A DNA stretch of 64,000 nucleotides from Pollenia angustigena (GCA_930367215.1 OV884058.1:198232208-198296207); one strand, 5' to 3'. Positions 25,040 to 36,960 are shown, numbered from the stretch's first letter. Translations and numbers: made by a program. The notes: generated by a model from the sequence alone, not told the origin.

Positions 25040-25240
25040 ACAAAATGTATATTTATAATTATGTATAATCAATTAGTCCATCAATTGTATATATATATAT
25101 ATGTATATAATGCAGAATTAGCATTATTTTTAAAGTTTTTTGTTTTATTGTTACTTAATTTTAAGATTTCATATTATGATGAAATTCTTATAACCCTTAA
25201 TATTAATCCTTATCTACAACAACTTAACATATACCTTAAT
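25040..25240 (+). repeat. intra-arm duplicate block, copy 1
   Basis: 'atttataattatgt', 'tgatgaaattcttataaccc' and 'ttaatattaatccttat' recur with changes at 27668-27845. The hydrophobic frames over both copies are T-rich shadows and not supported as genes. Confidence 0.75.
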
Positions 25241-25320
25241 ATAGATGACTCAACTAACCAAACCAAACAAAACCAAACCAAACATGTTTGGTTTTCTGAA
25301 ATTCTTTTATTCTACTGAAA

Positions 25321-25526
25321 TAAGCCACGCCCCTTATTTTATAAGTTTAAGGGTAAACAATTATAACGTGACTGCATCAAATATGAGTAGTTGTGAAAAA
25401 CTTTAGTATAAATACCGCTGCTATTCCTCAATTGAAATCAGTCTTGTTTGACAATTCATACAGTGTACATTAAATTTTTTATTAAATAAATTAAATAAAA
25501 ATAAAAAAATTAAATCATAAAATAAA
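25321..25526 (+). other. 5' region of the zinc-finger gene
   Basis: A CCAAACC-rich imperfect palindrome around 25257-25292 lies just upstream. The leader from about 25440 to 25526 is A-rich. Confidence 0.4.
25407..25443 (+). promoter_or_regulatory. TATA box and initiator of the zinc-finger gene, left arm
   Basis: TATAAATA at 25407-25414 is followed by TCAGTC at 25438-25443, the arthropod initiator type, with the presumed start A (25440) 33 bp from the first T of TATA. The ATG lies 87 bp further on, giving a short leader without upstream ATG codons in a strong context. Confidence 0.7.
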
Positions 25527-26252
25527 ATGGCTATTTATATTTGTGAATATTGTAAAAAAGAATTTACACAAAACAGAAATTTAAATCGTCATACTAGATT
25601 ATATCATGATGATCCTAATAAATCTTCAAAGTGTACCACTTGTAATTTACAATTTACATCTCGTAAAGAGCATCTTGCACATACAAATTCAAGAGTGCAT
25701 ATACAGAATGCGGAGGAATCTTATAATTACTGCAGTATATGTAAGGAACATATTTTCAAACAAAAATGGCATTATCATTTAAGAACTATTAACCATAAAA
25801 GGAAGAGTGCTACTCAAATTGATTCCAACTTATTTTGTATAAAATCAGCATTTAATAATCGTATGATAACTTATGTTTTGCAAAATACAGAAGAGAAAAA
25901 TCTGATTCCTGAAAAATTTTTAAAAGAAAACAAAGCACAGATAATAACATTAATTAATGATTCAACAGAAAAACATCTAAATATAAAATTAAATTTTGAA
26001 CTATTTTGTGAGTATATGCTTGTCAAAGAGGAAGATGACTCATATACTATAAGCCTTAAGTCTCATCAAACAAAAATGATTATTTTAAGTTCAACCCTCA
26101 CAATTGAGGACATTAAACAACGTTATAAAGATCAATGTGAAATCCTAATAAGGAAAATGAGCGAGTTTCAGGAAAGTGGTAGTGGATGGACTTTAATAAA
26201 AATTAAATTTCTTGAAATCAATGTAAACGAATACAATTCTATAAAAAAATAA
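25527..26252 (+). CDS. C2H2 zinc-finger protein, Polinton-type (left copy)
   Basis: The 241-residue protein is intact, single-exon and starts with ATG in a good context (AAAATGG). Three C2H2 fingers fill the N-terminus: C6-C9-H22-H27, C36-C39-H52-H58 and C69-C72-H84-H90. The C-terminal half has no cysteine fingers and ends with a conserved-looking block, FQESGSGW (214-221), then 'INVNEYN' just before the stop. From memory, the same block occurs in longer proteins of arthropod Polinton/adintovirus-like elements, where it continues into further domains; here the protein ends at that point, so it is either a truncated or a free-standing version. DNA binding is likely; its role is unknown. The gene has a TATA box, initiator and poly(A) signal, and points to the palindrome centre, convergent with its mirror copy. 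Confidence 0.85.
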   Translation: MAIYICEYCKKEFTQNRNLNRHTRLYHDDPNKSSKCTTCNLQFTSRKEHLAHTNSRVHIQNAEESYNYCSICKEHIFKQKWHYHLRTINHKRKSATQIDSNLFCIKSAFNNRMITYVLQNTEEKNLIPEKFLKENKAQIITLINDSTEKHLNIKLNFELFCEYMLVKEEDDSYTISLKSHQTKMIILSSTLTIEDIKQRYKDQCEILIRKMSEFQESGSGWTLIKIKFLEINVNEYNSIKK

Positions 26253-26332
26253 TATACATATATCAATATAATAATTATTAAGATAAAACTAAAAATATTG
26301 AAAAAAACGAATATTTTTTAAAAATAAATTCA

Positions 26333-26338
26333 ATTGTT
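26333..26338 (+). terminator. poly(A) signal AATAAA, left copy
   Basis: AATAAA 81 bp after the stop codon, followed by T-rich sequence. Another AATAAA-like site lies near 26391. Confidence 0.55.
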
Positions 26339-26975
26339 TTATTTATTGTTTAAGTTATTTTATATAAAATTTCAAGTCATAAATAACCACAAATAAATCA
26401 TCCTTGATAGTCAACTAGCTCTACGAATGGGTATAAATTTCCAAAACTATCATAATGCAGGTTTCGAATATGTTATGAAAATATATCAATTCTATTTGCT
26501 TATAGGTATCAATAAGAATTTAAAGATAACAGATTTTGCTTATTTTTACCGCTTTATATTTTTTCTAGTTTAATAACCATACAAACCATTCATTTCTATA
26601 CTTCATATCCATCATATATTAACAATATATCTTATAAAATTTCTTTCTTATACTAATATTTTTATATTTAATCTTAATCTTAATTTTTAATCTTATTCTT
26701 AGTATTGATCTTGTTAGTAGTCTTTTAGTCTTAGTTTTATAGTTTCAGAGCTTGATCTTGGTTTTGTATAGATATCTCTTTTACAAACCTATAACTTCAA
26801 TATCGTCAAACCTATCACACAAGACGATTGTTTACTGTTTTTAAGAAAATCCATACTAATCCTTTCAATTTTATCAAATATATAGATAATTCACTTTTTA
26901 TGTAATAAATTAAAAAATTAACATATAACATGAAATTAAAGTCGCTTATACCAACTAAATAATTAATCTAATTCA

Positions 26976-27660
26976 AGGATTTTAAAAATTTTGTGAATAA
27001 AATACCAACAAAATGGGTATTTCGAGGGTATTTAAGGGTTGATTTGAATATTTATTTAAGATTTTAATAAGTTTGTGAATAAAATACCAATAAAATGGAT
27101 ATTTCGAGGGTATTTAAGGGTTGATTTGAATATTTATTTAAGATTTTAATAAGTTTGTGAAGAAAATACCAACAAAATGAGTATTTCGAGGGTATTTAAG
27201 GGTTGATTTGAATATTTATTTAAGATTTTAATAAGTTTGTGAAGAAAATACCAACAAAATGAATATTTCGAGGGTATTTAACGGTTGATTTGAATATTTA
27301 TTTAAGATTTTAATAAGTTTGTGAACAAAATACCCACAAAATGGGTATTTCGAGGGTATTAAAGGGTTAATTTGAATATATATTTAGGATTTTAATAATT
27401 TTGTGAACAAAATACCAACAAAATGGGTTTTTCAAGGGTATTTAAGGGTTGATTTATATATTTATTTAGGATTTTAATAATTTTGTGAATAAAATACCAA
27501 CAAAATGGGTATTTTGAGGGTATTTAGCGTTGATTTGAATATTTATTTAAGATTTTAATAAGTTTGTAAACAAAATACCAATAAAATGGATATTTTGAGG
27601 GGATTTTTTGCGTTGATTTGAATATTTATTTAGGATTTTAAAAATTTTGTGAAGAAAATA
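26976..27660 (+). repeat. 82-bp tandem repeats, inner array, left arm (about 8 copies)
   Basis: Same 82-bp unit as the outer array, with copies starting at 27046, 27128, 27210, 27292, 27374, 27456, 27538 and 27620. This array has its own variants ('ttaagattttaataagtttg', 'atttcgagggtatttaaggg'), so the two arrays diverged before the palindrome formed. Confidence 0.95.
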
Positions 27661-27667
27661 CCTAAAA

Positions 27668-27845
27668 TTATACAAACTGGATATTTATAATTATGTTTAA
27701 TTGATTATATATGTATGTATGTAATGCGGAATTGTTATTATTTTTTAAGTTTTTTGTTTTGTTATTGCTCACCTTTAAGATTTCACATTATGATGAAATT
27801 CTTATAACCCTTAATATTCATCCTTATAATCCCTATTTACAACAT
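27668..27845 (+). repeat. intra-arm duplicate block, copy 2
   Basis: Diverged copy of 25040-25240, directly after the inner array as copy 1 follows the outer array region. Confidence 0.7.
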
Positions 27846-29496
27846 TTTAGAATATTTATTAATAAAGATGACAAACTATTAGAGTTACGACAACCCCTAA
27901 TAGAATATTAATATAAAATAATATAAACATTTACAACATAAGTGCACATATGATTACACTTACATATATTTTTAAACGTTTCTTTAGTTTTTTTATTCTT
28001 TTGTGGTAATCCATGAAATTGTACAAGCACTTATAAATGTTTGTCAACATCAACGATCACAAACATACATACGTACTTAGCATATATATTTAAATGTACT
28101 TAATTTATTTTAAAATATTTTAGTCTTATATTTTGTGGGTGGTCAGTGACCACTGCTCACACTTAAGTATATCCATAAACTATAAAATATACTTAAATCA
28201 CTTTGTGTCATAATCCGAAAGAAATAGTAAATTCCTAGAATAAAACTATAAAAATAAGTGTCAAAAATAAAACCAATAAGTTAAGCACTTTAGTTTTTTT
28301 CAATTTTTTCAATTTTTCTATTTAATATTAACGTTGTTTGTTTATTCCACAATGTTGCATCTTTGTTTAACAATTTTATTTCAATGTATGAAATGATCGA
28401 ATATTGATTTTGTTTATACAACATTTTGTCTATGATGCATTTATGTATGTTAAGCAACGATATTCAATGTATGGAATTGAGAATATACATTTTGTTTATG
28501 TTATATTTTCTATCAATCAATCAAATTAAATCAAGAATGAAATAAAGTTTTTAGTTTACTAACGGAACTCTCAACTGGAAGTTGGCTTTAAAAAATTAAC
28601 TTATAAAACATACAAACAACAAAAAAAAAAATTAATTAATATTTATAAATTTGAACAATAACATAATTTAAAAAGAAAAACATGTAAGTATAGACAAACC
28701 AATAAATTCGTAGGTTATAGATTTAAACAATTTATAAATTTATTTAAATAAAAATTAAAATCGATTATTATATTAAGTGAAAAGTGAATCGCTAGTTTCA
28801 GAATATTTTAAATAAGGATAGAAAAAAGGTGTGAAGTGGTAATTTTTTATTTTTATAGTCTATCCCCCGTATTAATAAACGATTATTAAATTTATTAAAC
28901 GTTTATTAAGCCAAATTTTCATACAAAATCTGTTTTATAAACCTCAGCTCAGAGGATTTATATAAATTATTTTATCGTTTAACAATCGGTATACTAAAGG
29001 TATGTTCAGACTAATGAAATATTTGACAAAAATATTTGTACTGATATTTACTTCAAACTGTGTGAAACAAAAAAAAAAAAATTTATTATTTAATGTTAAA
29101 ACTAAGCTCAAATATTTGTCAATTTTTGTTTGTTAAAACAGTTGTCAAATAGTGACAAATAAAATAAATTATATCATGTTTGCCATGTGTTCAGACTAAA
29201 ACAAATATTTGCATCAAATAATTATTTAAAGAACGTGTTCAAAAATTCAAAATATATTTCACAAATAGTAAAAATGAGCGCATTAGCTTTATTTGTTTTA
29301 TACTGTAGAGCAGCATCACTTATAGTGTTAGAACAGGAGAATGTAAAAGAAAAAAAACTGTAAGACAATGGTTAACGGGAACATAGCTAAAATTTGTGAA
29401 AAATTGCAAACTTAGATACAAACCCTAAAATATATGTATTCGAACGCAGCATTGGAGAGAAAATATTTTGTATATATATTTTATATAAATATATAT

Positions 29497-29499
<3 letters not shown>

Positions 29500-29525
<26 letters not shown>
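29500..29525. repeat. (AT)n microsatellite, left arm, 26 bp
   Basis: Mirror tract at 30274-30305 is 32 bp. This is the only length difference found between the arms. Confidence 0.9.
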
Positions 29526-29528
<3 letters not shown>

Positions 29529-29792
29529 AACCCTTTACAAAGTTTTGTTAACAAATGGTTAACATTATCAATTGATTTTCATAGTTAAACTACCATTCAT
29601 ATACATCCTTAAGTGTTGGACCCTAACAATCGTTATTCCAAATCTTTACATATTGCATACTATTCCACAAGAATACCCGTTTTGATAGCTATAATATATA
29701 GATAATTCACTTTTTATGTAATAAATTAAAAAATTAACGTATAACATGTATTTAAAGTCGCTTATGCCAACTAAATAATTAATCTAATTCAA

Positions 29793-29882
29793 GGATTTTA
29801 AAAATTTTGTGAATAAAATACCAACAAAATGAATATTTCGAGGGTATTTAAGGGTTGATTTGAATATATATTTACGATTTTA
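29793..29882 (+). repeat. single 82-bp unit next to the centre
   Basis: One copy of the inner-array variant, ending at the hinge and preceded by the same 'aaagtcgcttatgccaac' sequence that precedes the array at 26938. Confidence 0.85.
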
Positions 29883-29916
29883 ATAATTTAAAATTATTTA
29901 AAATTATTTAAATTAA
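29883..29916. other. hinge of the palindrome
   Basis: 'aatttaaaattattta' type AT-only sequence with a few mismatches at the symmetry axis (near 29899/29900). There is at most about 30 bp of imperfect hinge and no unique spacer. Confidence 0.85.
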
Positions 29917-30270
29917 TAAAATCGTAAATATATATTCAAATCAACCCTTAAATACCCTCGAAATATTCATTTTGTTGGTATGTTATTCACAAAATTTTTA
30001 AAATCCTTGAATTAGATTAATTATTTAGTTGGCATAAGCGACTTTAAATACATGTTATACGTTAATTTTTTAATTTATTACATAAAAAGTGAATTATCTA
30101 TATATTATAGCTATCAAAACGGGTATTCTTGTGGAATAGTATGCAATATGTAAAGATTTGGAATAACGATTGTTAGGGTCCAACACTTAAGGATGTATAT
30201 GAATGGTAGTTTAACTATGAAAATCAATTGATAATGTTAACCATTTGTTAACAAAACTTTGTAAAGGGTT

Positions 30271-30273
<3 letters not shown>

Positions 30274-30305
<32 letters not shown>
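30274..30305. repeat. (AT)n microsatellite, right arm, 32 bp
   Basis: Six bases longer than its mirror copy. Confidence 0.9.
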
Positions 30306-30308
<3 letters not shown>

Positions 30309-32144
30309 ATATATATTTATATAAAATATATATACAAAATATTTTCTCTCCAATGCTGCGTTCGAATACATATATTTTAGGGTTTGTATCTAAGTTTGCA
30401 AATTTTCACAAATTTTAGCTATGTTCCCGTTAACCATTGTCTTACAGTTTTTTTTCTTTTACATTCTCCTGTTCTAACACTATAAGTGATGCTGCTCTAC
30501 AGTATAAAACAAATAAAGCTAATGCGCTCATTTTTACTATTTGTGAAATATATTTTGAATTTTTGAACACGTTCTTTAAATAATTATTTGATGCAAATAT
30601 TTGTTTTAGTCTGAACACATGGCAAACATGATATAATTTATTTTATTTGTCACTATTTGACAACTGTTTTAACAAACAAAAATTGACAAATATTTGAGCT
30701 TAGTTTTAACATTAAATAATAAATTTTTTTTTTTTTGTTTCACACAGTTTGAAGTAAATATCAGTACAAATATTTTTGTCAAATATTTCATTAGTCTGAA
30801 CATACCTTTAGTATACCGATTGTTAAACGATAAAATAATTTATATAAATCCTCTGAGCTGAGGTTTATAAAACAGATTTTGTATGAAAATTTGGCTTAAT
30901 AAACGTTTAATAAATTTAATAATCGTTTATTAATACGGGGGATAGACTATAAAAATAAAAAATTACCACTTCACACCTTTTTTCTATCCTTATTTAAAAT
31001 ATTCTGAAACTAGCGATTCACTTTTCACTTAATATAATAATCGATTTTAATTTTTATTTAAATAAATTTATAAATTGTTTAAATCTATAACCTACGAATT
31101 TATTGGTTTGTCTATACTTACATGTTTTTCTTTTTAAATTATGTTATTGTTCAAATTTATAAATATTAATTAAATTTTTTTTTTGTTGTTTGTATGTTTT
31201 ATAAGTTAATTTTTTAAAGCCAACTTCCAGTTGAGAGTTCCGTTAGTAAACTAAAAACTTTATTTCATTCTTGATTTAATTTGATTGATTGATAGAAAAT
31301 ATAACATAAACAAAATGTATATTCTCAATTCCATACATTGAATATCGTTGCTTAACATACATAAATGCATCATAGACAAAATGTTGTATAAACAAAATCA
31401 ATATTCGATCATTTCATACATTGAAATAAAATTGTTAAACAAAGATGCAACATTGTGGAATAAACAAACAACGTTAATATTAAATAGAAAAATTGAAAAA
31501 ATTGAAAAAAACTAAAGTGCTTAACTTATTGGTTTTATTTTTGACACTTATTTTTATAGTTTTATTCTAGGAATTTACTATTTCTTTCGGATTATGACAC
31601 AAAGTGATTTAAGTATATTTTATAGTTTATGGATATACTTAAGTGTGAGCAGTGGTCACTGACCACCCACAAAATATAAGACTAAAATATTTTAAAATAA
31701 ATTAAGTACATTTAAATATATATGCTAAGTACGTATGTATGTTTGTGATCGTTGATGTTGACAAACATTTATAAGTGCTTGTACAATTTCATGGATTACC
31801 ACAAAAGAATAAAAAAACTAAAGAAACGTTTAAAAATATATGTAAGTGTAATCATATGTGCACTTATGTTGTAAATGTTTATATTATTTTATATTAATAT
31901 TCTATTAGGGGTTGTCGTAACTCTAATAGTTTGTCATCTTTATTAATAAATATTCTAAAATGTTGTAAATAGGGATTATAAGGATGAATATTAAGGGTTA
32001 TAAGAATTTCATCATAATGTGAAATCTTAAAGGTGAGCAATAACAAAACAAAAAACTTAAAAAATAATAACAATTCCGCATTACATACATACATATATAA
32101 TCAATTAAACATAATTATAAATATCCAGTTTGTATAATTTTAGG

Positions 32145-32829
32145 TATTTTCTTCACAAAATTTTTAAAATCCTAAATAAATATTCAAATCAACGCAAAAA
32201 ATCCCCTCAAAATATCCATTTTATTGGTATTTTGTTTACAAACTTATTAAAATCTTAAATAAATATTCAAATCAACGCTAAATACCCTCAAAATACCCAT
32301 TTTGTTGGTATTTTATTCACAAAATTATTAAAATCCTAAATAAATATATAAATCAACCCTTAAATACCCTTGAAAAACCCATTTTGTTGGTATTTTGTTC
32401 ACAAAATTATTAAAATCCTAAATATATATTCAAATTAACCCTTTAATACCCTCGAAATACCCATTTTGTGGGTATTTTGTTCACAAACTTATTAAAATCT
32501 TAAATAAATATTCAAATCAACCGTTAAATACCCTCGAAATATTCATTTTGTTGGTATTTTCTTCACAAACTTATTAAAATCTTAAATAAATATTCAAATC
32601 AACCCTTAAATACCCTCGAAATACTCATTTTGTTGGTATTTTCTTCACAAACTTATTAAAATCTTAAATAAATATTCAAATCAACCCTTAAATACCCTCG
32701 AAATATCCATTTTATTGGTATTTTATTCACAAACTTATTAAAATCTTAAATAAATATTCAAATCAACCCTTAAATACCCTCGAAATACCCATTTTGTTGG
32801 TATTTTATTCACAAAATTTTTAAAATCCT
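32145..32829 (-). repeat. 82-bp tandem repeats, inner array, right arm
   Basis: Mirror image of 26976-27660, matching copy by copy including private variants. Confidence 0.95.
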
Positions 32830-33466
32830 TGAATTAGATTAATTATTTAGTTGGTATAAGCGACTTTAATTTCATGTTATATGTTAATTTTTTAATTTAT
32901 TACATAAAAAGTGAATTATCTATATATTTGATAAAATTGAAAGGATTAGTATGGATTTTCTTAAAAACAGTAAACAATCGTCTTGTGTGATAGGTTTGAC
33001 GATATTGAAGTTATAGGTTTGTAAAAGAGATATCTATACAAAACCAAGATCAAGCTCTGAAACTATAAAACTAAGACTAAAAGACTACTAACAAGATCAA
33101 TACTAAGAATAAGATTAAAAATTAAGATTAAGATTAAATATAAAAATATTAGTATAAGAAAGAAATTTTATAAGATATATTGTTAATATATGATGGATAT
33201 GAAGTATAGAAATGAATGGTTTGTATGGTTATTAAACTAGAAAAAATATAAAGCGGTAAAAATAAGCAAAATCTGTTATCTTTAAATTCTTATTGATACC
33301 TATAAGCAAATAGAATTGATATATTTTCATAACATATTCGAAACCTGCATTATGATAGTTTTGGAAATTTATACCCATTCGTAGAGCTAGTTGACTATCA
33401 AGGATGATTTATTTGTGGTTATTTATGACTTGAAATTTTATATAAAATAACTTAAACAATAAATAA

Positions 33467-33472
33467 AACAAT
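33467..33472 (-). terminator. poly(A) signal AATAAA, right copy
   Basis: Mirror of 26333-26338. Confidence 0.55.
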
Positions 33473-33552
33473 TGAATTTATTTTTAAAAAATATTCGTTT
33501 TTTTCAATATTTTTAGTTTTATCTTAATAATTATTATATTGATATATGTATA

Positions 33553-34278
33553 TTATTTTTTTATAGAATTGTATTCGTTTACATTGATTTCAAGAAATTT
33601 AATTTTTATTAAAGTCCATCCACTACCACTTTCCTGAAACTCGCTCATTTTCCTTATTAGGATTTCACATTGATCTTTATAACGTTGTTTAATGTCCTCA
33701 ATTGTGAGGGTTGAACTTAAAATAATCATTTTTGTTTGATGAGACTTAAGGCTTATAGTATATGAGTCATCTTCCTCTTTGACAAGCATATACTCACAAA
33801 ATAGTTCAAAATTTAATTTTATATTTAGATGTTTTTCTGTTGAATCATTAATTAATGTTATTATCTGTGCTTTGTTTTCTTTTAAAAATTTTTCAGGAAT
33901 CAGATTTTTCTCTTCTGTATTTTGCAAAACATAAGTTATCATACGATTATTAAATGCTGATTTTATACAAAATAAGTTGGAATCAATTTGAGTAGCACTC
34001 TTCCTTTTATGGTTAATAGTTCTTAAATGATAATGCCATTTTTGTTTGAAAATATGTTCCTTACATATACTGCAGTAATTATAAGATTCCTCCGCATTCT
34101 GTATATGCACTCTTGAATTTGTATGTGCAAGATGCTCTTTACGAGATGTAAATTGTAAATTACAAGTGGTACACTTTGAAGATTTATTAGGATCATCATG
34201 ATATAATCTAGTATGACGATTTAAATTTCTGTTTTGTGTAAATTCTTTTTTACAATATTCACAAATATAAATAGCCAT
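33553..34278 (-). CDS. C2H2 zinc-finger protein, Polinton-type (right copy)
   Basis: The encoded 241-residue protein is identical at every position to the left-arm copy at 25527-26252: three C2H2 fingers in the first 90 residues and an FQESGSGW block at 214-221. It runs leftward, so the two genes converge on the palindrome centre and would give transcripts that are complementary if read through. Perfect identity means either the duplication is recent or the arms are kept identical by gene conversion. The same uncertainty about full-length family members applies. Confidence 0.85.
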   Translation of the reverse strand: MAIYICEYCKKEFTQNRNLNRHTRLYHDDPNKSSKCTTCNLQFTSRKEHLAHTNSRVHIQNAEESYNYCSICKEHIFKQKWHYHLRTINHKRKSATQIDSNLFCIKSAFNNRMITYVLQNTEEKNLIPEKFLKENKAQIITLINDSTEKHLNIKLNFELFCEYMLVKEEDDSYTISLKSHQTKMIILSSTLTIEDIKQRYKDQCEILIRKMSEFQESGSGWTLIKIKFLEINVNEYNSIKK

Positions 34279-34361
34279 TTTATTTTATGATTTAATTTTT
34301 TTATTTTTATTTAATTTATTTAATAAAAAATTTAATGTACACTGTATGAATTGTCAAACAA

Positions 34362-34398
34362 GACTGATTTCAATTGAGGAATAGCAGCGGTATTTATA
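34362..34398 (-). promoter_or_regulatory. TATA box and initiator of the zinc-finger gene, right arm
   Basis: Mirror copy: TATAAATA at 34391-34398 and TCAGTC at 34362-34367 on the minus strand. Confidence 0.7.
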
Positions 34399-35968
34399 CT
34401 AAAGTTTTTCACAACTACTCATATTTGATGCAGTCACGTTATAATTGTTTACCCTTAAACTTATAAAATAAGGGGCGTGGCTTATTTCAGTAGAATAAAA
34501 GAATTTCAGAAAACCAAACATGTTTGGTTTGGTTTTGTTTGGTTTGGTTAGTTGAGTCATCTATATTAAGGTATATGTTAAGTTGTTGTAGATAAGGATT
34601 AATATTAAGGGTTATAAGAATTTCATCATAATATGAAATCTTAAAATTAAGTAACAATAAAACAAAAAACTTTAAAAATAATGCTAATTCTGCATTATAT
34701 ACATATATATATATATACAATTGATGGACTAATTGATTATACATAATTATAAATATACATTTTGTATAATTTTAATTTTTGAATAATTGTAATACGATAT
34801 ATTAAACAAACACTACGAGTTAGTTAATACAAACAAATGAAATTTTTAGCAACACACACACACATAAATCAAAGAAAAAAAGTTGAAAATGTATCAGATT
34901 AATTATTTAGTTGGCATAAGCGACTTTAAGTTTATGTTATACATTAATTTTTAATATATATATTTTATGATTTTTTTTTTGTGGTTTTAATTATATAAAT
35001 AGTATGGGTTTATATAATATTCTATGGGTTGTTATGGAATGGGTTTATACTGAATGATATGGTATTATATAATATGTATGGTTATTAAACTATAAAAAAA
35101 AAAAATATAAAGTGGTTATAATGATAAATTATAAGCAGATATATTGGGTTTTTTCCTTATTTAATATTCAAAAACCCTTTGTTGTCCATTTTTTTTTGAT
35201 AATCTTTATTGATTTTGTTATATGATTTTATTTTTTCAATATTATTTAATTTTAATGGTGTACTCAACTTCAAGTTTATACTATATATGAACATTTTTTA
35301 AGTGTTATCAAAACATTACTATGGTTATTAAAATATAAATTTTATTATGAATGAACTGTATCATAAGCATAAATCGAATTAAATTCTTCACTAAACTTAC
35401 ATTGTAGAATGTCAAATCAACGACATATTAAACAAACATTAAGAGTTCGTTAATATAAACAAATGATATAATATCTTTAAGAATGAAATTTTTATCAACA
35501 TACATATATAATTTTTTCTGTTAGTAGAAAACCGATACAGCGTAATCATAATAAATAAGGCTACTATCCTAAACACACAAAAAAAACTAAAAACTAAAAA
35601 ATAATTATCTCACGATCAGTTCTTTCTTCAACCATTTGTTGATTGTGTATACATATAAATGACTATACAAATCCTAAATAAATATTCAAGACAAAAACTC
35701 GTAAGCAAACAAATTTTATCATCTTCGTAAAATTTTACCAACTTTTACTAAATGAACTTCCGTTCTACTACATTTCCCTTTTACCATTATATTCGTATTT
35801 GCTCCAAAACAGTATTTATAAATATTTGTAGCGTTTTTTGAATAAAAGTACTAAAAAAGCACTTAATTTCAAAAATATATGTTAAAGGACCAGAAAAAAA
35901 GCAAATGGTTGTTAAAAATAGATTAATTCTCTCTTCAACCATTTGTCGATTGTGTACATATATATATA

Positions 35969-36815
35969 AAAATCCTAAATAAATATTCAAATCAACGCTT
36001 AAATCCCCTCAAAATATCCATTTTATTGGTATTTTCTTCACAAAATTTTTCAAATCCTAAATAAATATTCAAATCAACTCTTAAATCCCCTCAAAATACC
36101 CATTTTGTTGGTATTTTCTTCACAAAATTTTTAAAATCCTAAATAAATATTCAAATCAACGCTTAAATCCCCTCAAAATAACCATTTTGTTGGTATTTTC
36201 TTCACAAAATTTTTCAAGTCCTAAATAAATATTCAAATCAACGCTTAAATCCCCTCAAAATACCCATTTTGTTGGTATTTTCTTCACAAAATTTTTAAAA
36301 TCCTAAATAAATATTCAAATTAACGCTTAAAACCCCTCAAAATACCCATTTTGTTGGTGTTTTCTTCACAAAATTTTTAAAATCCTAAATAAATATTCAA
36401 ATCAACGCTTAAATCCCCTTAAGATATCCATTTTTATGATATTTTCTTCACAAAATTTTTCAAATCCTAAATAAATATTCAAATCAACGCTTAAACCCCC
36501 TCAAAATACCCATTTTGTTGGTATTTTCTTCACAAAATTTTTAAAATCCTTAATAAATATTCAAATTAACGCTTATAGCCCCTCAAAATACCCATTTTGT
36601 TGGTATTTTCTTCACAAAATTTGTAAAATCCTAAATAAATATTCAAATAAACGCTTAAATCCCCTCAAAATATCCATTTTGTTGGTATTTTCTTCACAAA
36701 ATTTTTCAAATCCTAAATATATATTCAAATCAACCCTTAAATATCCTCGAAATATCAATTTTGTTGTTATTTTGGTTTCCCGGTTTTTAATTCCTCGATA
36801 AGAGTAATTATAAAT
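35969..36815 (-). repeat. 82-bp tandem repeats, outer array, right arm
   Basis: Mirror image of 22990-23836. Confidence 0.97.
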
Positions 36816-36960
36816 ATTTTAAGCGTTTTTTTATTTCCCAAAAAAAGCGCAAAAAAAAAGCACTAAAATGGTCAATATTATAACACTATGGCAACACTTA
36901 CAACATGCTCCCAACTTTTGTATGAAAAAGGTGCTGTAGGACATACACAAACACACTACT

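Larger units (their letters stand above)
22845..36960. mobile_element. 14.1-kb palindromic Polinton/Maverick-like element
   Basis: Position p on the left pairs with 59805-p on the right, from 22845/36960 inward to the AT microsatellite near 29500. Inside that the sum is 59799, because the right arm's AT tract is 6 bp longer. The arms are 7055 and 7061 bp and meet near 29899/29900 with no real spacer. Only three substitutions were seen by eye (28631/31174, 29403/30402, 29817/29982). The ends read AGTAGTGTG..., flanked by AATGTG on both sides. A 6-bp target duplication and 5'-AG termini are known features of Polintons/Mavericks, and the C2H2 protein inside resembles proteins of arthropod Polinton-like elements. 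No polymerase, integrase or capsid gene is visible, so it is non-autonomous. Confidence 0.8.

Noticed and set aside
25061..25318. Hydrophobic 85-codon frame in the palindrome arm
   Set aside because: The T-rich duplicate block at 27711 gives a similar short frame, but there is no conserved start, no promoter and low complexity.
22845..36960. Classic FB or Galileo foldback element
   Set aside because: FB makes 9-bp and Galileo 7-bp duplications; here it is 6 bp with 5'-AG ends, and each arm holds a C2H2 gene unlike NOF or a Galileo transposase. Not fully excluded.
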